64,000 nucleotides of DNA, from NCBI RefSeq assembly GCF_947489565.1, contig NZ_CANLEA010000003.1, forward strand, positions 1-64,000, in the 5' to 3' direction. The stretch comes from an uncultured Kordia sp. (GTDB lineage: Bacteria; Bacteroidota; Bacteroidia; Flavobacteriales; Flavobacteriaceae). Positions within the stretch are counted from its first letter, which is position 1, and each line of letters opens with the position of its first letter. Below, piece after piece: positions 36,502 to 46,437 of this stretch. The position numbers and the translations under genes were made by a program. Below the pieces are notes generated by a model. The model did no database searches, was not told where the DNA came from, and saw nothing but the letters and a program-made list of their open reading frames with translations.

Positions 36502-37362
36502 ATGAAAAATTACTTTCTACTAGTAAGCGTCGTACTCATTTGTTTGAGCAGTACTTCATGTACGGTTTTACAATGGCGTAAATCTGATACTGAAATAAAG
36601 CAAACATTTAATGAGTTGAACATTGCGACTGAGATTTCGTATTTTAAAGTAGACAGTCTTGATGTAAATATTCGCGTACAATCTGTTACATCTGCTGAAA
36701 AAAACATCAATCTCGTTTTTTTTCACGGTTCTCCTAGTTCATTATCTGCTTGGGAAGGATATTTGGCTGACAGTTCGCTTAGAGAAGTTGCCAATATGCA
36801 TGCTATTGACAGACCTGGTTATGGCTACTCCAATTTTGGCGACGAAATGACTTCTATCCAAACTCAAGCTCAATTAATGAGTGCACTTATCCATCAAAAG
36901 AAATGGAATAATGTGATTGTAGTTGGTGCGTCTTATGGCGGTCCACTAGCGGCAAGAATTGGTTTTTTAAATGATCAAATAGAAGCCATTGTCATGATTT
37001 CTCCTGCCATCGATCCAAACAATGAAAAAGATATTTGGGCATCTCGATTCACACAATGGAAACTCACACGCTGGCTCGTTCCAACGGGATATCGCGTTGC
37101 AGGCGATGAAAAAGTAATACATGCCCAAGAACTTGCCTCCATTGTAAGCGACTGGAAACACATTGCCATTCCTGTATTGCATTTTCATGGAGATATTGAT
37201 GATATTGTTCCGTATGAAAACATATATTTTAGCAAAGAACATTTTCAGAATATTGAAATCATTTCTATTCCCGAAAAAGGACATGAAATTGCATGGAAAA
37301 ACAAAGAACTCATCATTCCGCATTTGCTAAAACTTATTCTGCAAATTCAAAAAGAAGAATAA
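36502..37362 (+). CDS. Lipoprotein alpha/beta hydrolase
   Basis: A 286-aa hydrolase. The start is ATG 36502, which gives a lipoprotein signal (MKNYFLLVSVVLICLSSTSC). Seen: oxyanion loop HGSPSSLSAW, GRPGYGYS-like DRPGYGYSNFG, nucleophile elbow VGASYGG (Ser), acid in HGDIDDIVPYEN and catalytic His in EKGHEIAW: a complete triad. Probably a membrane-anchored esterase or lipase facing the periplasm; substrate unknown. Confidence 0.85.
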   Translation: MKNYFLLVSVVLICLSSTSCTVLQWRKSDTEIKQTFNELNIATEISYFKVDSLDVNIRVQSVTSAEKNINLVFFHGSPSSLSAWEGYLADSSLREVANMHAIDRPGYGYSNFGDEMTSIQTQAQLMSALIHQKKWNNVIVVGASYGGPLAARIGFLNDQIEAIVMISPAIDPNNEKDIWASRFTQWKLTRWLVPTGYRVAGDEKVIHAQELASIVSDWKHIAIPVLHFHGDIDDIVPYENIYFSKEHFQNIEIISIPEKGHEIAWKNKELIIPHLLKLILQIQKEE

Positions 37363-37440
37363 GAAACACTCAAAAACTGTTTTAAGAAGAATTTGCGCGC
37401 GATTCATTTTTGGTGTAAATTAGCATCAAACGTAAATTAT

Positions 37441-37680
37441 ATGGCACGACAAAGTATTTCATTTACTCAACCAAATGATGAATGGTTAAAAGCACAAGTT
37501 GAAAGTCAGGAATATTCAAGTAAAAGTGAACTTGTTAATGATTTAATTAGACAAGCAAGGAATCAGCAAATAGAAATCGATTGGATTAGAGCTAAATTAG
37601 AAAAAGCTGAAAATAGCGGATTTACAAATAATAGCAAGGAAGATATTTTAGCACAATCCAAATCACTACTTAATGAGTGA
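37441..37680 (+). CDS. ParD-like antitoxin
   Basis: A 79-aa DNA-binding antitoxin. ATG 37441 is preferred over the frame start at 37393 because MARQSISFTQPNDEWL is the usual ParD start. Seen: the ribbon strand QSISFT, a helix KSELVNDLIRQARNQQ (ribbon-helix-helix) and a C-terminal tail (EDILAQSKSLLNE) that would wrap the toxin. It overlaps the toxin gene by 8 nt and is likely to repress its own promoter. Confidence 0.85.
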   Translation: MARQSISFTQPNDEWLKAQVESQEYSSKSELVNDLIRQARNQQIEIDWIRAKLEKAENSGFTNNSKEDILAQSKSLLNE

Positions 37681-37960
37681 ATACAGACTAAGCAACAATG
37701 CAAAAGACGACTTGATCCGTATTCATCAGTATGGAGTCAAAAAATTTGGAATGGTACAAGCTGACAAATATTTTGAGTCATTTTTTCAATATTTTGATAT
37801 CATTGCGCAACGTCCATATTCGTTTGAATCAGTAGATTTCATTAAGAAAGGATATAGACGTTGTATTTGTGACTCTGATAGTATTTACTACAAAATAAAT
37901 AGTCATGTTGTTGAAATAATGGCAATTATTGGAAGACAAAATGTAAAGGAAATGCTCTAA
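37673..37960 (+). CDS. ParE-like toxin (RelE/ParE family)
   Basis: A 95-aa toxin. Seen: SEYRLSNNAKDDLIRIHQY (typical ParE N-terminus: beta strand then a D.L..I helix), FGMVQADKYFESFF, the P.S(F/Y) phrase RPYSFE, and a final strand pair YRRCICDSDSIYYKI with IIGRQN. ParE toxins target DNA gyrase; the family match is good, the target here is inferred. Its start lies within the end of the antitoxin gene, as in other parDE pairs. Confidence 0.88.
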   Translation: MSEYRLSNNAKDDLIRIHQYGVKKFGMVQADKYFESFFQYFDIIAQRPYSFESVDFIKKGYRRCICDSDSIYYKINSHVVEIMAIIGRQNVKEML

Positions 37961-37991
37961 ACTTACAGATAAAACAAATGCTTACAATAAA

Positions 37992-40900
37992 CTACTCAAA
38001 AAACAGACTTCCGACTTCTAAGTCTCCTTTAGCTTTTTCTAAGCGAACAATAGTGGTCTTTTTCTCTTCGTTTTCCTTTCCGTAATTTGTATACAATGCT
38101 ACTTTCAAAATAGTTGGTCCAGATACTTTTTGCATATTATCTGCATAATGATCTACAACTATTTTATACTCACCTTTTACGGCATTTTTCAGCATAAATT
38201 CTTCGGGTCCATAGCCTTCCGTTAAATCTTCAGACATTCTTCCGCCAATTTTTGTAAGCTGATTTTTATACGAAGCCTTCTCTCCTTTCGGGTCAAAAAC
38301 CCACAAATCAATATCTGTATCGTTATGATTCCAATCGATCACAATACGTACATCTACAGGCATTTCTTTAAACGTTTCTCGCTTTTCTTTCTTTATTTTT
38401 AGTTGTTTCTTATACGTATTTACCAAACGAGTCAATTCTACATATGCTACATGTTCGATACCTGTAAATCTACCATCTGCATCTTTATGTAATAATTCGC
38501 CATCGTACAATTTCCATAACAAGTCATAGCTTTTTTGAATCTCACCCACATATTCATACGCCAATGCCAAATCACGATACGATTGTGGTTCTTCTGGTCG
38601 CAATGCTAGCACTTTTTCATATACCAATACCGCCAATTCATATTGTTGCAACTCTTCAAATCTATAGCCTGCCGCTTTTAACAATTCATAATTATTAAGT
38701 TCCATTTCTAGTAAATTGGTAGTCACAGTCAATGCAATATCAGGAGCATTTCTCTTGTAGAAAAAGTCGGCAATATCTAAATAAAAAGAAGGTGTATTTG
38801 CATACGTATCTCGAATTTCTATATACTTTTTGTATGCGTTTGAAAGGGTTGTTTCTTTCTCTAGTTCTTTTATATATGGCATATCTGAATTCCACGATTT
38901 TAATTGTATACTGGAATTCATTTTTTCAGCAAATGCATCTATGGCTTCCAAATTATCCTTGAGTCCTTGCTTCGTAATTACATACACAATGCCTCCACGA
39001 CCTTCCTGTCCATATATGGCAATTGCTTCTTCATTTTTTAATATACCTAATTGTTGTATTTCCTCTTCCTTTAACTTTTTAAGCATGTGAAGATTCGATA
39101 TTTCTCCATCAATTATATATATAGGACGATTGTTTTCACTGAGCGAATTTTGACTTTGAAGAAACATTTCAATAGTTTCCCAATTTTGATGTACACCTCC
39201 TGAAATAACAACACCTGATGCACTACCTCTAAGCACAGATGAATGCACTGTAGAAACCGCAGAAGCAACTTTAGCACTAGACACATAACCGCCATAGCCG
39301 ACTACCGTTACTGCTTCCAACGCTTCACCAAATTTCAATTTTGATTTTACAGTTGATGAATTGACTTGCACTTCGTTTGTAGTGTAACCTACATAAGAAA
39401 TTACGAGATGCTGCCCTTTTTTTGCTTGCAGACTAAAGTTCCCATCAAAATCAGTTGTGGTTCCTCTACTTGTCCCTTTTACTATTACATTAGCGCCCGG
39501 AAGTGGCATTCCTGTATCATCTGTAACGAGTCCTGAAACTGTAAATAATGCACCCGAACCATTCATATTAGCTGTAGACATTTCAGAAGTCTGTATTGCG
39601 TTTGTTGTTTGATGTTCCGTAATTTCCTCCGTTTGTGCTACAGGTTCAGTTTGTCTTTGCGTTGTATCTTCCGTTGGTGTTACGGTTTGATTTTGTACAG
39701 TTGCTTGTGTTTGCGTCGTTACGGGAGTTGCTGTTTCTATAGCTGTATTTTGTACATCTGCAACCTTTTCTTCCTGATACCAATCCATCAAATCTTCGTA
39801 TGCTTCTTGTAATTCTTTTTTTCTTTCAGCCAATTCTTCATCCAAAAACTCTTCATCAGATGACATGGTTGCTACATACTCTTTATATTCCGCTAATAGT
39901 TCTTTTGGCGGTTTAATTTTGAAGTGTACATAATCTTCGATACGATCTAAAATAATCATAGATGTATAATCCGTAATCAAACTATATCGGGTTGCCAATG
40001 CAATAATTTCGTTTTTATTTTCTAATTCGTTTTGATACAAATGCTTTAATTTTTGTTTTGCCCATAAGCGTTTTACAGCTGTAGTTCCTTCAGAAGCTTC
40101 AATACTTACAGGAACTTTTTGTGTTACTTGCCCTCCATAACCAAATAAGAGTTCAATATCAGTATCGTTTGAAAATTGACCACTGATTGAAAAATCTTGG
40201 TATACATTGACACGATGTTTCGGATATATTTCACGAACCTGTTCATTCTGTGTCATTCCTAAAAATTGATAGGTTTCTCTTTTTAATAGTTGTGCTGCCT
40301 TTGTATATTCAATTCGAACTAAGTTCAAATAATTTCCACCAGATTTTGTAGTAAGATCAATGAGACTTTGATGATTTGCAGACACTAATGAGTTGATGGC
40401 ATACACTGGAATTTTTCGCTTCAAAGCTAAGTCTCCCATATTTCCCAATCCGTCTGAAAACAATAGTATTTCGTCAGCTTTGATTTTTAGGTCTTCAAAC
40501 ACATTTAGTTTTGTACCTCCGTCATACTGTACATTCCGTATTTCTGCAATTAAATCATTTGTATTTCCTGCTTTTACTATAAATTCTTTTTGCGTTTGAA
40601 TTTGATTGTTGAATGTGATAAAATTCACCGTTACATTTTGCACATACTCCAAATACGACGTTATTAATTTTACTTCGTTTGCCACATCTTTAAAGCGCAT
40701 GGAATACGACGCATCCCAAAGAATTGTTATCTTTTTTGGCTTCTTTTTTAAACGTGTTTTTGGTTGCAATACTTTGTGAAAATGAAAATATCCGTTGTAT
40801 GTTGCCAAATGTTCTTGATTTGTCTTGTTTGAAATTTGAATCACAACAGGAGTTTTAGGCGCATGATTTTTCTTAGTGGTTGTTGCTACAAATGTATCTC

Positions 40901-41495
40901 CGTCTTTTTCGAAGAAGAAATCATCATAGTTTGTTTTTACAACTTTAGGCAACTGTTTCGTAAAAACATTCATCGTTATTGAAAACGCGTCTAACTTTTC
41001 AGAAATTCCAAGTGGCAATTCATAACTTTGTTTCCCATTTATAGTTCGTAACTCTTGTTCAAATTGTAAAATAATATGTTTGTGCTTTTTAGAAAATATA
41101 GGATATATACGAGCTCGGTAATTATTCCCTTCTGTCTTTTCTAACAATGCAGGATCAATTTTTCGTCGTATCGTGGTTTCATAAGCAACTCTTCCCAATT
41201 CACTTTCAACAATCACCGCATCGCGCATTTTCCCATTAACGTCCATAGCAAAACCTGAAACTGTTTGTCCTTCTCCCAAAGGAAATACCAATTCGCCTTC
41301 AAGCGTTCTATCCAATCCATTGTAAAACTTCATGTCATACGTTGTTACTGCTAAGTTTCCAACAATTTCAACATTCACCTTTAAGTCGGTTAGTTTTAAA
41401 TCGTCTTCATCTTCCACCATAACTTTTGGTGGATTCTGTGCAATTGCTTGCGAACTTATCAGTAGTAAAAAGAAATAATAGTACAGTTTTTTCAT
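37992..41495 (-). CDS. VIT / vWA / carboxypeptidase-regulatory / TonB-plug-like / TPR / DUF2135 fusion
   Basis: Exported 1167-aa multidomain protein. In order: signal peptide (1-19), VIT domain (about 20-150), vWA domain (256-410) with MIDAS motif DASYS at 261-265, a helical linker and Thr/Gln-rich spacer (575-640), a CarboxypepD_reg-like beta sandwich (650-720; GLVTDDTGMPLPGANV), a plug-like segment (725-845) with PIYIIDGE and IAIYGQEGRGGIVYVITK as in SusC-type receptors, TPR helices (880-1040), and a C-terminal DUF2135 domain (1045-1167; DIDLWVFDPKGEKASY). No beta barrel follows. VIT-vWA proteins are common in Bacteroidota, but the plug insertion is unusual. Confidence 0.85.
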   Translation of the reverse strand: MKKLYYYFFLLLISSQAIAQNPPKVMVEDEDDLKLTDLKVNVEIVGNLAVTTYDMKFYNGLDRTLEGELVFPLGEGQTVSGFAMDVNGKMRDAVIVESELGRVAYETTIRRKIDPALLEKTEGNNYRARIYPIFSKKHKHIILQFEQELRTINGKQSYELPLGISEKLDAFSITMNVFTKQLPKVVKTNYDDFFFEKDGDTFVATTTKKNHAPKTPVVIQISNKTNQEHLATYNGYFHFHKVLQPKTRLKKKPKKITILWDASYSMRFKDVANEVKLITSYLEYVQNVTVNFITFNNQIQTQKEFIVKAGNTNDLIAEIRNVQYDGGTKLNVFEDLKIKADEILLFSDGLGNMGDLALKRKIPVYAINSLVSANHQSLIDLTTKSGGNYLNLVRIEYTKAAQLLKRETYQFLGMTQNEQVREIYPKHRVNVYQDFSISGQFSNDTDIELLFGYGGQVTQKVPVSIEASEGTTAVKRLWAKQKLKHLYQNELENKNEIIALATRYSLITDYTSMIILDRIEDYVHFKIKPPKELLAEYKEYVATMSSDEEFLDEELAERKKELQEAYEDLMDWYQEEKVADVQNTAIETATPVTTQTQATVQNQTVTPTEDTTQRQTEPVAQTEEITEHQTTNAIQTSEMSTANMNGSGALFTVSGLVTDDTGMPLPGANVIVKGTSRGTTTDFDGNFSLQAKKGQHLVISYVGYTTNEVQVNSSTVKSKLKFGEALEAVTVVGYGGYVSSAKVASAVSTVHSSVLRGSASGVVISGGVHQNWETIEMFLQSQNSLSENNRPIYIIDGEISNLHMLKKLKEEEIQQLGILKNEEAIAIYGQEGRGGIVYVITKQGLKDNLEAIDAFAEKMNSSIQLKSWNSDMPYIKELEKETTLSNAYKKYIEIRDTYANTPSFYLDIADFFYKRNAPDIALTVTTNLLEMELNNYELLKAAGYRFEELQQYELAVLVYEKVLALRPEEPQSYRDLALAYEYVGEIQKSYDLLWKLYDGELLHKDADGRFTGIEHVAYVELTRLVNTYKKQLKIKKEKRETFKEMPVDVRIVIDWNHNDTDIDLWVFDPKGEKASYKNQLTKIGGRMSEDLTEGYGPEEFMLKNAVKGEYKIVVDHYADNMQKVSGPTILKVALYTNYGKENEEKKTTIVRLEKAKGDLEVGSLFFE

Positions 41496-41793
41496 GACAG
41501 TCTTGTTTTCAAATGATCAAAACAAAACTCATCATTTATAAAAGTTTATAAAAGGAGCAATGAGTTAGCGCATCTTTTGAATGAGTCAACGCCACCTTTC
41601 TGAATTTAATTTGGGAATGTATCTTTTTTCCGTGTGCAGCATAAACATAAAAATCTCAAAACGATTTTGATTTTGAGTAATATTCCTATAGCTTTAGCAA
41701 TAAGTTTACTAAAATAAAAGTAAGTGATCAGAGAAATTTCTTAGTATTCATTAAAAATCGCACAACAGTACGACCGATAAAAAAAGTAAAATC

Positions 41794-42405
41794 ATGAAAA
41801 ACAACATCCTTATTTTTACAATTCTATTGACTTTTACGTTTACATCTTTCGGGCAAACAAATCCAATTACAAATTTAACTTGGAATCATACATATCAAAC
41901 TCCAAATAATTATTTTACGCTTGCATGGGATGCACCTGCGTTGCCTCATGATGCGCTAATTGGGTATAATATATATAGAGGAAATGAATTGTATCGATTT
42001 CAAACTGAAAATTCTCTTTACAATTTACCACAAGGTTCTAATTGCGGAATAGACTTTTTAGTAAATGATACTAACACTCCATTTTTGGCACATGTAACTG
42101 CTGTTTACGACCCTGGTAATACAGAATCAACATTTACAGAAACTGTTCTTATTGAAGGCCCATTACTCAGCAATCCAGAATTCAAGAAAATTGATACTAT
42201 TGTATATCCAAATCCTACAAGCGGCATACTGAATATTGGGAATGCGAATTTGAAAAAGATTTTGATGTATAACATTTCTGGAGAAATAGTCAAAGAATTT
42301 AAACCGAAGGCTACAATTGATGTATCTTCAATGCCAAAAGGTTTTTATTTGATAAAACTAATTTCTGACAAAGGAGCTTCAACAGATAAGATTATTATTC
42401 AATAA
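41794..42405 (+). CDS. T9SS-sorted exported protein
   Basis: A 203-aa protein with a signal peptide (ending TSFGQ). Residues 22-120 resemble one fibronectin-III-like domain (ITNLTWNHTY...LAWDAPALPHDALIGYNIYRG). The last 75 residues match a T9SS type A sorting tail (IVYPNPTSGILNI, YNISGEIVKEF, MPKGFYLIKL). Probably a surface or secreted binding or adhesion protein. Confidence 0.85.
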   Translation: MKNNILIFTILLTFTFTSFGQTNPITNLTWNHTYQTPNNYFTLAWDAPALPHDALIGYNIYRGNELYRFQTENSLYNLPQGSNCGIDFLVNDTNTPFLAHVTAVYDPGNTESTFTETVLIEGPLLSNPEFKKIDTIVYPNPTSGILNIGNANLKKILMYNISGEIVKEFKPKATIDVSSMPKGFYLIKLISDKGASTDKIIIQ

Positions 42406-42539
42406 TTTCAAGTTATTAGCTATCTTCTTTTAAAGTCTTGTAGCAACATGGATTGGGATCACTTTCATTCAGAATTCTGTCTTTCCCTCCAAATTTTTAA
42501 AATAAAAATATAATAATTACAAACAGTGGCGTTTGTAGA

Positions 42540-42659
42540 TTGATTAAATGGTGCAAATCTGACAATCATCAAATTCAATACGCTTTGGATGGAAATAACA
42601 ATGAATTGACTAATGAGCAAAAGCAATCTCTATTAAAAGAATTACAAAAAACAATATGA
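42540..42659 (+). pseudogene. Possible gene remnant or small ORF with TTG start
   Basis: The frame from TTG 42540 to TGA 42659 (39 codons) ends with NNNELTNEQKQSLLKELQKT, which looks like real protein. Its stop overlaps the next ATG by 4 nt (ATGA), as in translational coupling. The frame is open from about 42500 but has no ATG, so it is either the 3' end of a decayed gene or a short gene with a weak start. Confidence 0.3.
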
Positions 42660-43561
42660 GACAAATAAAAAACATACTGACTATTTTGATTTCTATAGTT
42701 CTTTTAGTGAGTTGTATAACGGACACTAAAAAAGAAATAACGAAGCAAAAAGCTGTAGATGATTCATTGTTTAGCCTCAATCTAGATTCTATAAAACATC
42801 ATTATGGTAAAAAATTCACAGAACTCAGGACGATTATAAATCGACATGATCCAATAAACCTTCTTGCTACTGGAGTTCCTAGTGATGAATATGAACCAGA
42901 AGTAAAAACAATAATTGTACAGTTGGAAAAAGAAATGACCAAAGAGCAAATTCACGATTTAATCTACCAAGAGTTTCTAAGATGGTTTGAAAATGACTCT
43001 GTAATAGGCAAAAAAGATTCTTATAAAAAATTAGCGAGTGCAATTGATCGCTGGAATAAGACTGGGTTTTATATAAATGAAAAAGGAGAAGCTCATATTG
43101 ACAGCATTTATATTGACGAGAATGAAGTAGGGAAGTATAAAGAGTATGTACAGAAGAAAAAAGGGTTTCAAAAAACATTCAAAGCTTATTATCCTAAATA
43201 TCCTAAGATAGGAAAAGCCTATAAATTTCTAGGAAGAAAAGATTCAATAAACTATGCAGTAATCATACAAAGATTAGACAGTTCAAGAATAGAATTTTTA
43301 ACAGATAATACAAAACATAATAATAAAGCACACAAAGGAATTGCTGTTATTTCTAAACAAAAAAAAGGCTATTACTTAAACGAGAAAAGCATGCTCAATA
43401 ATAATTCTTATAAAGCTGCTGAGTTTATTGAGCAAAAAGATAGTTCCATGCTAATCATAAGAGTTGGAATTGATTCTATTGGTAGTGGTGATCGACTTTT
43501 ATTACGATTATTAAAAAAGCACAAAAATAAAATAATAACAGATGTTAAATTTGCTAATTAA
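42656..43561 (+). CDS. Lipoprotein of unknown function
   Basis: A 301-aa protein with a lipoprotein signal (lipobox LLVSC, Cys near residue 20). The mature part is rich in Lys, Asp and Tyr and has helices around FLRWFENDSVIGKKDSYKK and a beta-rich end. A conserved-looking phrase DPINLLATGVPSDEYEPE occurs near residue 70. I recognise no family. It overlaps a possible upstream remnant by 4 nt. Confidence 0.6.
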   Translation: MRQIKNILTILISIVLLVSCITDTKKEITKQKAVDDSLFSLNLDSIKHHYGKKFTELRTIINRHDPINLLATGVPSDEYEPEVKTIIVQLEKEMTKEQIHDLIYQEFLRWFENDSVIGKKDSYKKLASAIDRWNKTGFYINEKGEAHIDSIYIDENEVGKYKEYVQKKKGFQKTFKAYYPKYPKIGKAYKFLGRKDSINYAVIIQRLDSSRIEFLTDNTKHNNKAHKGIAVISKQKKGYYLNEKSMLNNNSYKAAEFIEQKDSSMLIIRVGIDSIGSGDRLLLRLLKKHKNKIITDVKFAN

Positions 43562-43579
43562 TAAAACCAATTACACTTT

Positions 43580-43903
43580 CTACATATACCGTAAAAACTG
43601 AAAAAGTCTGCGTTTTTTTAAATACGTAAAATCTGCTTCATTTTGATACGCTTCTCGTTCAAAACTTAAATTGAGATAGGCTTTATTTCGATTGCGATAA
43701 TAGCAAAGTTTAATCAACCATTCTAGCACATATAAAACATAAAAAGGCAGAATCAGTAATTCGAGTTGTTGTCGCAGATGAATTCGTTCATGATGTATCA
43801 AAATAGCATTGCGTTTATCTTCTGCATATCGCAAAAAAATAAAAGGATATAAGGTAATTCCTCGAAAACCTCTCGGCACTATATATTTTGATATAAAAAC
43901 CAT
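43580..43903 (-). CDS. Small HExxH protein, minimal M56-like
   Basis: A 107-aa protein. It has HERIH (H-E-x-x-H) at about residues 38-42, followed by a hydrophobic helix LELLILPFYVLYVLEWLIKL and then SFEREAYQNEADF, which could give the third zinc ligand. This is the core of M56/M48-type peptidases at minimal size. It lacks the extra helices of BlaR1-like proteins. Catalytic activity is inferred only. Confidence 0.6.
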   Translation of the reverse strand: MVFISKYIVPRGFRGITLYPFIFLRYAEDKRNAILIHHERIHLRQQLELLILPFYVLYVLEWLIKLCYYRNRNKAYLNLSFEREAYQNEADFTYLKKRRLFQFLRYM

Positions 43904-44073
43904 ACGCTTATATCCATTGTGATATGAAATTACTGTAAAGAAAATGATGATTTTTTTCTTTATTCGAATTTAAAAAATCAAGCATAGCCAAAGCTACGGT
44001 TTCTTTTTAAAATAAAGAAGAAAGGTGAAAAGGGTATTTTATTACGATGATTTCACATCATAATGGATATTAG

Positions 44074-44265
<192 letters not shown>

Positions 44266-44402
44266 CATTTCATGGATTCCATCTTTATGAAATATAAAAA
44301 AGCTACTGCACATTTTCATCGTGTAGATATTCGCTATCCCTAGTATGTTCTTTAAACAGTCAACGTTTTTAGCATACAGAATAACTACATAAATAAATTA
44401 AA

Positions 44403-46391
44403 ATGACAGTAAAAGAACATATTTTACAAGGAATTCCAAACGAATTACCAAATCCAAAACCGTACGATCCAACAATCAATCACGCGCCAAAGCGTAAAGA
44501 AATATTATCTCCAGAAGAAAAGAAGTTAGCATTGCGAAATGCATTGCGCTATTTTGATAAAAAGCATCACGAAGTTTTACTACCTGAGTTTAAAAGCGAA
44601 CTCGAAACCTATGGAAGAATCTATATGTATCGTTTTCGTCCCGATTATAAAATGTATGCACGTCCGATAGACGAATATCCAGGAAAATCAACGCAAGCGA
44701 AAGCAATTATGTTGATGATTCAGAATAATTTGGACTATGCAGTTGCACAGCATCCGCACGAATTAATTACTTATGGAGGAAACGGTGGCGTTTTCCAAAA
44801 CTGGGCACAATATTTATTGGCAATGCAGTATTTGGCAGAAATGAATGACGAACAAACGTTGGTGATGTATTCTGGACATCCATTAGGATTATTTCCATCG
44901 CACAAAGATGCGCCAAGAGTTGTAGTGACTAACGGAATGATGATTCCTAACTATTCACAACCTGATGATTGGGAAAAATTCAACGCACTCGGAGTTACAC
45001 AATACGGACAAATGACCGCGGGAAGTTATATGTATATTGGTCCGCAAGGAATTGTACATGGAACCACGATTACCGTATTGAATGGTGGACGAAAAATTTC
45101 AAAGAATGGCGAAGGCTTGGAAGGAAAACTATTCCTTACTGCCGGATTAGGCGGAATGAGTGGTGCGCAACCAAAAGCAGGAAATATTGCAGGTTGTATC
45201 ACTGTCTGTGCAGAAGTAAATCCGAAAGCAACCGAAACACGCCATTCACAAGGTTGGGTTGATGAAGTAGTATACGATTTAGATACATTGGTAAGCAGAG
45301 TAAATTCTGCGAAAGCGAATAAAGAAGTTGTTTCCATCGCCTATCAAGGAAATATTGTAGATGTTTGGGAAAAGTTTGACGAAGAAGATGTGTATGTAGA
45401 TTTAGGAAGCGATCAAACTTCGTTGCACAATCCGTGGGCTGGAGGATATTATCCAATGGGACTTTCGTATGAAGCGTCAAATGATATGATGGCAAACAAT
45501 CCAGCACTTTTTAAAGAAAAAATACAAGAAACACTCCGCAGACATGCAGCAGCCGTAAATAAACACACCGAAAAAGGAACTTACTTTTTCGATTATGGAA
45601 ATGCGTTCTTACTAGAAGCTTCTCGTGCTGGTGCAGATATCATGGCAGAAAACGACATCGATTTCAAATATCCAAGTTATGTACAAGACATTATGGGCCC
45701 CATGTGTTTCGATTATGGTTTTGGACCATTCCGTTGGGTTTGTGCTTCAGGAAAGCCAGAAGATTTAGCAAAAACCGATCAAATTGCCTGTGAAGTCTTA
45801 GAAGAAATCATGAAGGTTTCTCCAACAGAAATTCAGCAGCAAATGGCAGATAATATTCGTTGGATCAAAGGCGCTCAGGAAAATAAATTGGTCGTTGGCT
45901 CGCAAGCACGTATTTTATATGCAGATGCGGAAGGTCGTATGAAAATTGCACAAGCATTTAACGAAGCCATTGAAAGAGGCGATATTGGACCTGTAATTTT
46001 AGGACGTGATCATCACGATGTTTCTGGAACAGATTCGCCGTATAGAGAGACTTCTAATATCTATGATGGTTCAAAATTCACGGCAGATATGGCCATTCAC
46101 AATGTGATTGGTGATAGTTTTAGAGGTGCTACTTGGGTTTCAATCCACAATGGTGGAGGCGTTGGTTGGGGCGAAGTAATTAATGGAGGCTTCGGCATGG
46201 TTCTTGATGGTAGTAAGGAAGCATCAAAACGTCTACATTCCATGCTATTTTGGGATGTAAATAATGGAATTGCCAGAAGAAGTTGGGCACGAAATGACGA
46301 AGCAATTTTCGCTATAAAACGCGCTATGGAAGTCGAACCAAATTTAAAAGTGACACTTCCAAACCTTGTAGATGATGCTTTATTAGACTAG
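44403..46391 (+). CDS. hutU: Urocanate hydratase, long form
   Basis: Second enzyme of histidine breakdown: hydrates urocanate to imidazolonepropionate using tightly bound NAD. Seen in 662 aa: GGNGGVFQNWAQ, YSGHPLGLFPS, VVTNGMMIPNY, TAGSYMYIGPQGIVHGTT, and near the C-terminus GRDHHDVSGTDSPYRET with GGGVGWGEVINGGFGMVLDG. It is about 100 residues longer than the 557-aa bacterial type, as in Bacteroidota forms. No other hut gene lies in the window. Confidence 0.95.
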   Translation: MTVKEHILQGIPNELPNPKPYDPTINHAPKRKEILSPEEKKLALRNALRYFDKKHHEVLLPEFKSELETYGRIYMYRFRPDYKMYARPIDEYPGKSTQAKAIMLMIQNNLDYAVAQHPHELITYGGNGGVFQNWAQYLLAMQYLAEMNDEQTLVMYSGHPLGLFPSHKDAPRVVVTNGMMIPNYSQPDDWEKFNALGVTQYGQMTAGSYMYIGPQGIVHGTTITVLNGGRKISKNGEGLEGKLFLTAGLGGMSGAQPKAGNIAGCITVCAEVNPKATETRHSQGWVDEVVYDLDTLVSRVNSAKANKEVVSIAYQGNIVDVWEKFDEEDVYVDLGSDQTSLHNPWAGGYYPMGLSYEASNDMMANNPALFKEKIQETLRRHAAAVNKHTEKGTYFFDYGNAFLLEASRAGADIMAENDIDFKYPSYVQDIMGPMCFDYGFGPFRWVCASGKPEDLAKTDQIACEVLEEIMKVSPTEIQQQMADNIRWIKGAQENKLVVGSQARILYADAEGRMKIAQAFNEAIERGDIGPVILGRDHHDVSGTDSPYRETSNIYDGSKFTADMAIHNVIGDSFRGATWVSIHNGGGVGWGEVINGGFGMVLDGSKEASKRLHSMLFWDVNNGIARRSWARNDEAIFAIKRAMEVEPNLKVTLPNLVDDALLD

Positions 46392-46437
46392 AATATTTAT
46401 TTTTAAATAATATAGTAACCCAAAAAAAAGCAGTGAT

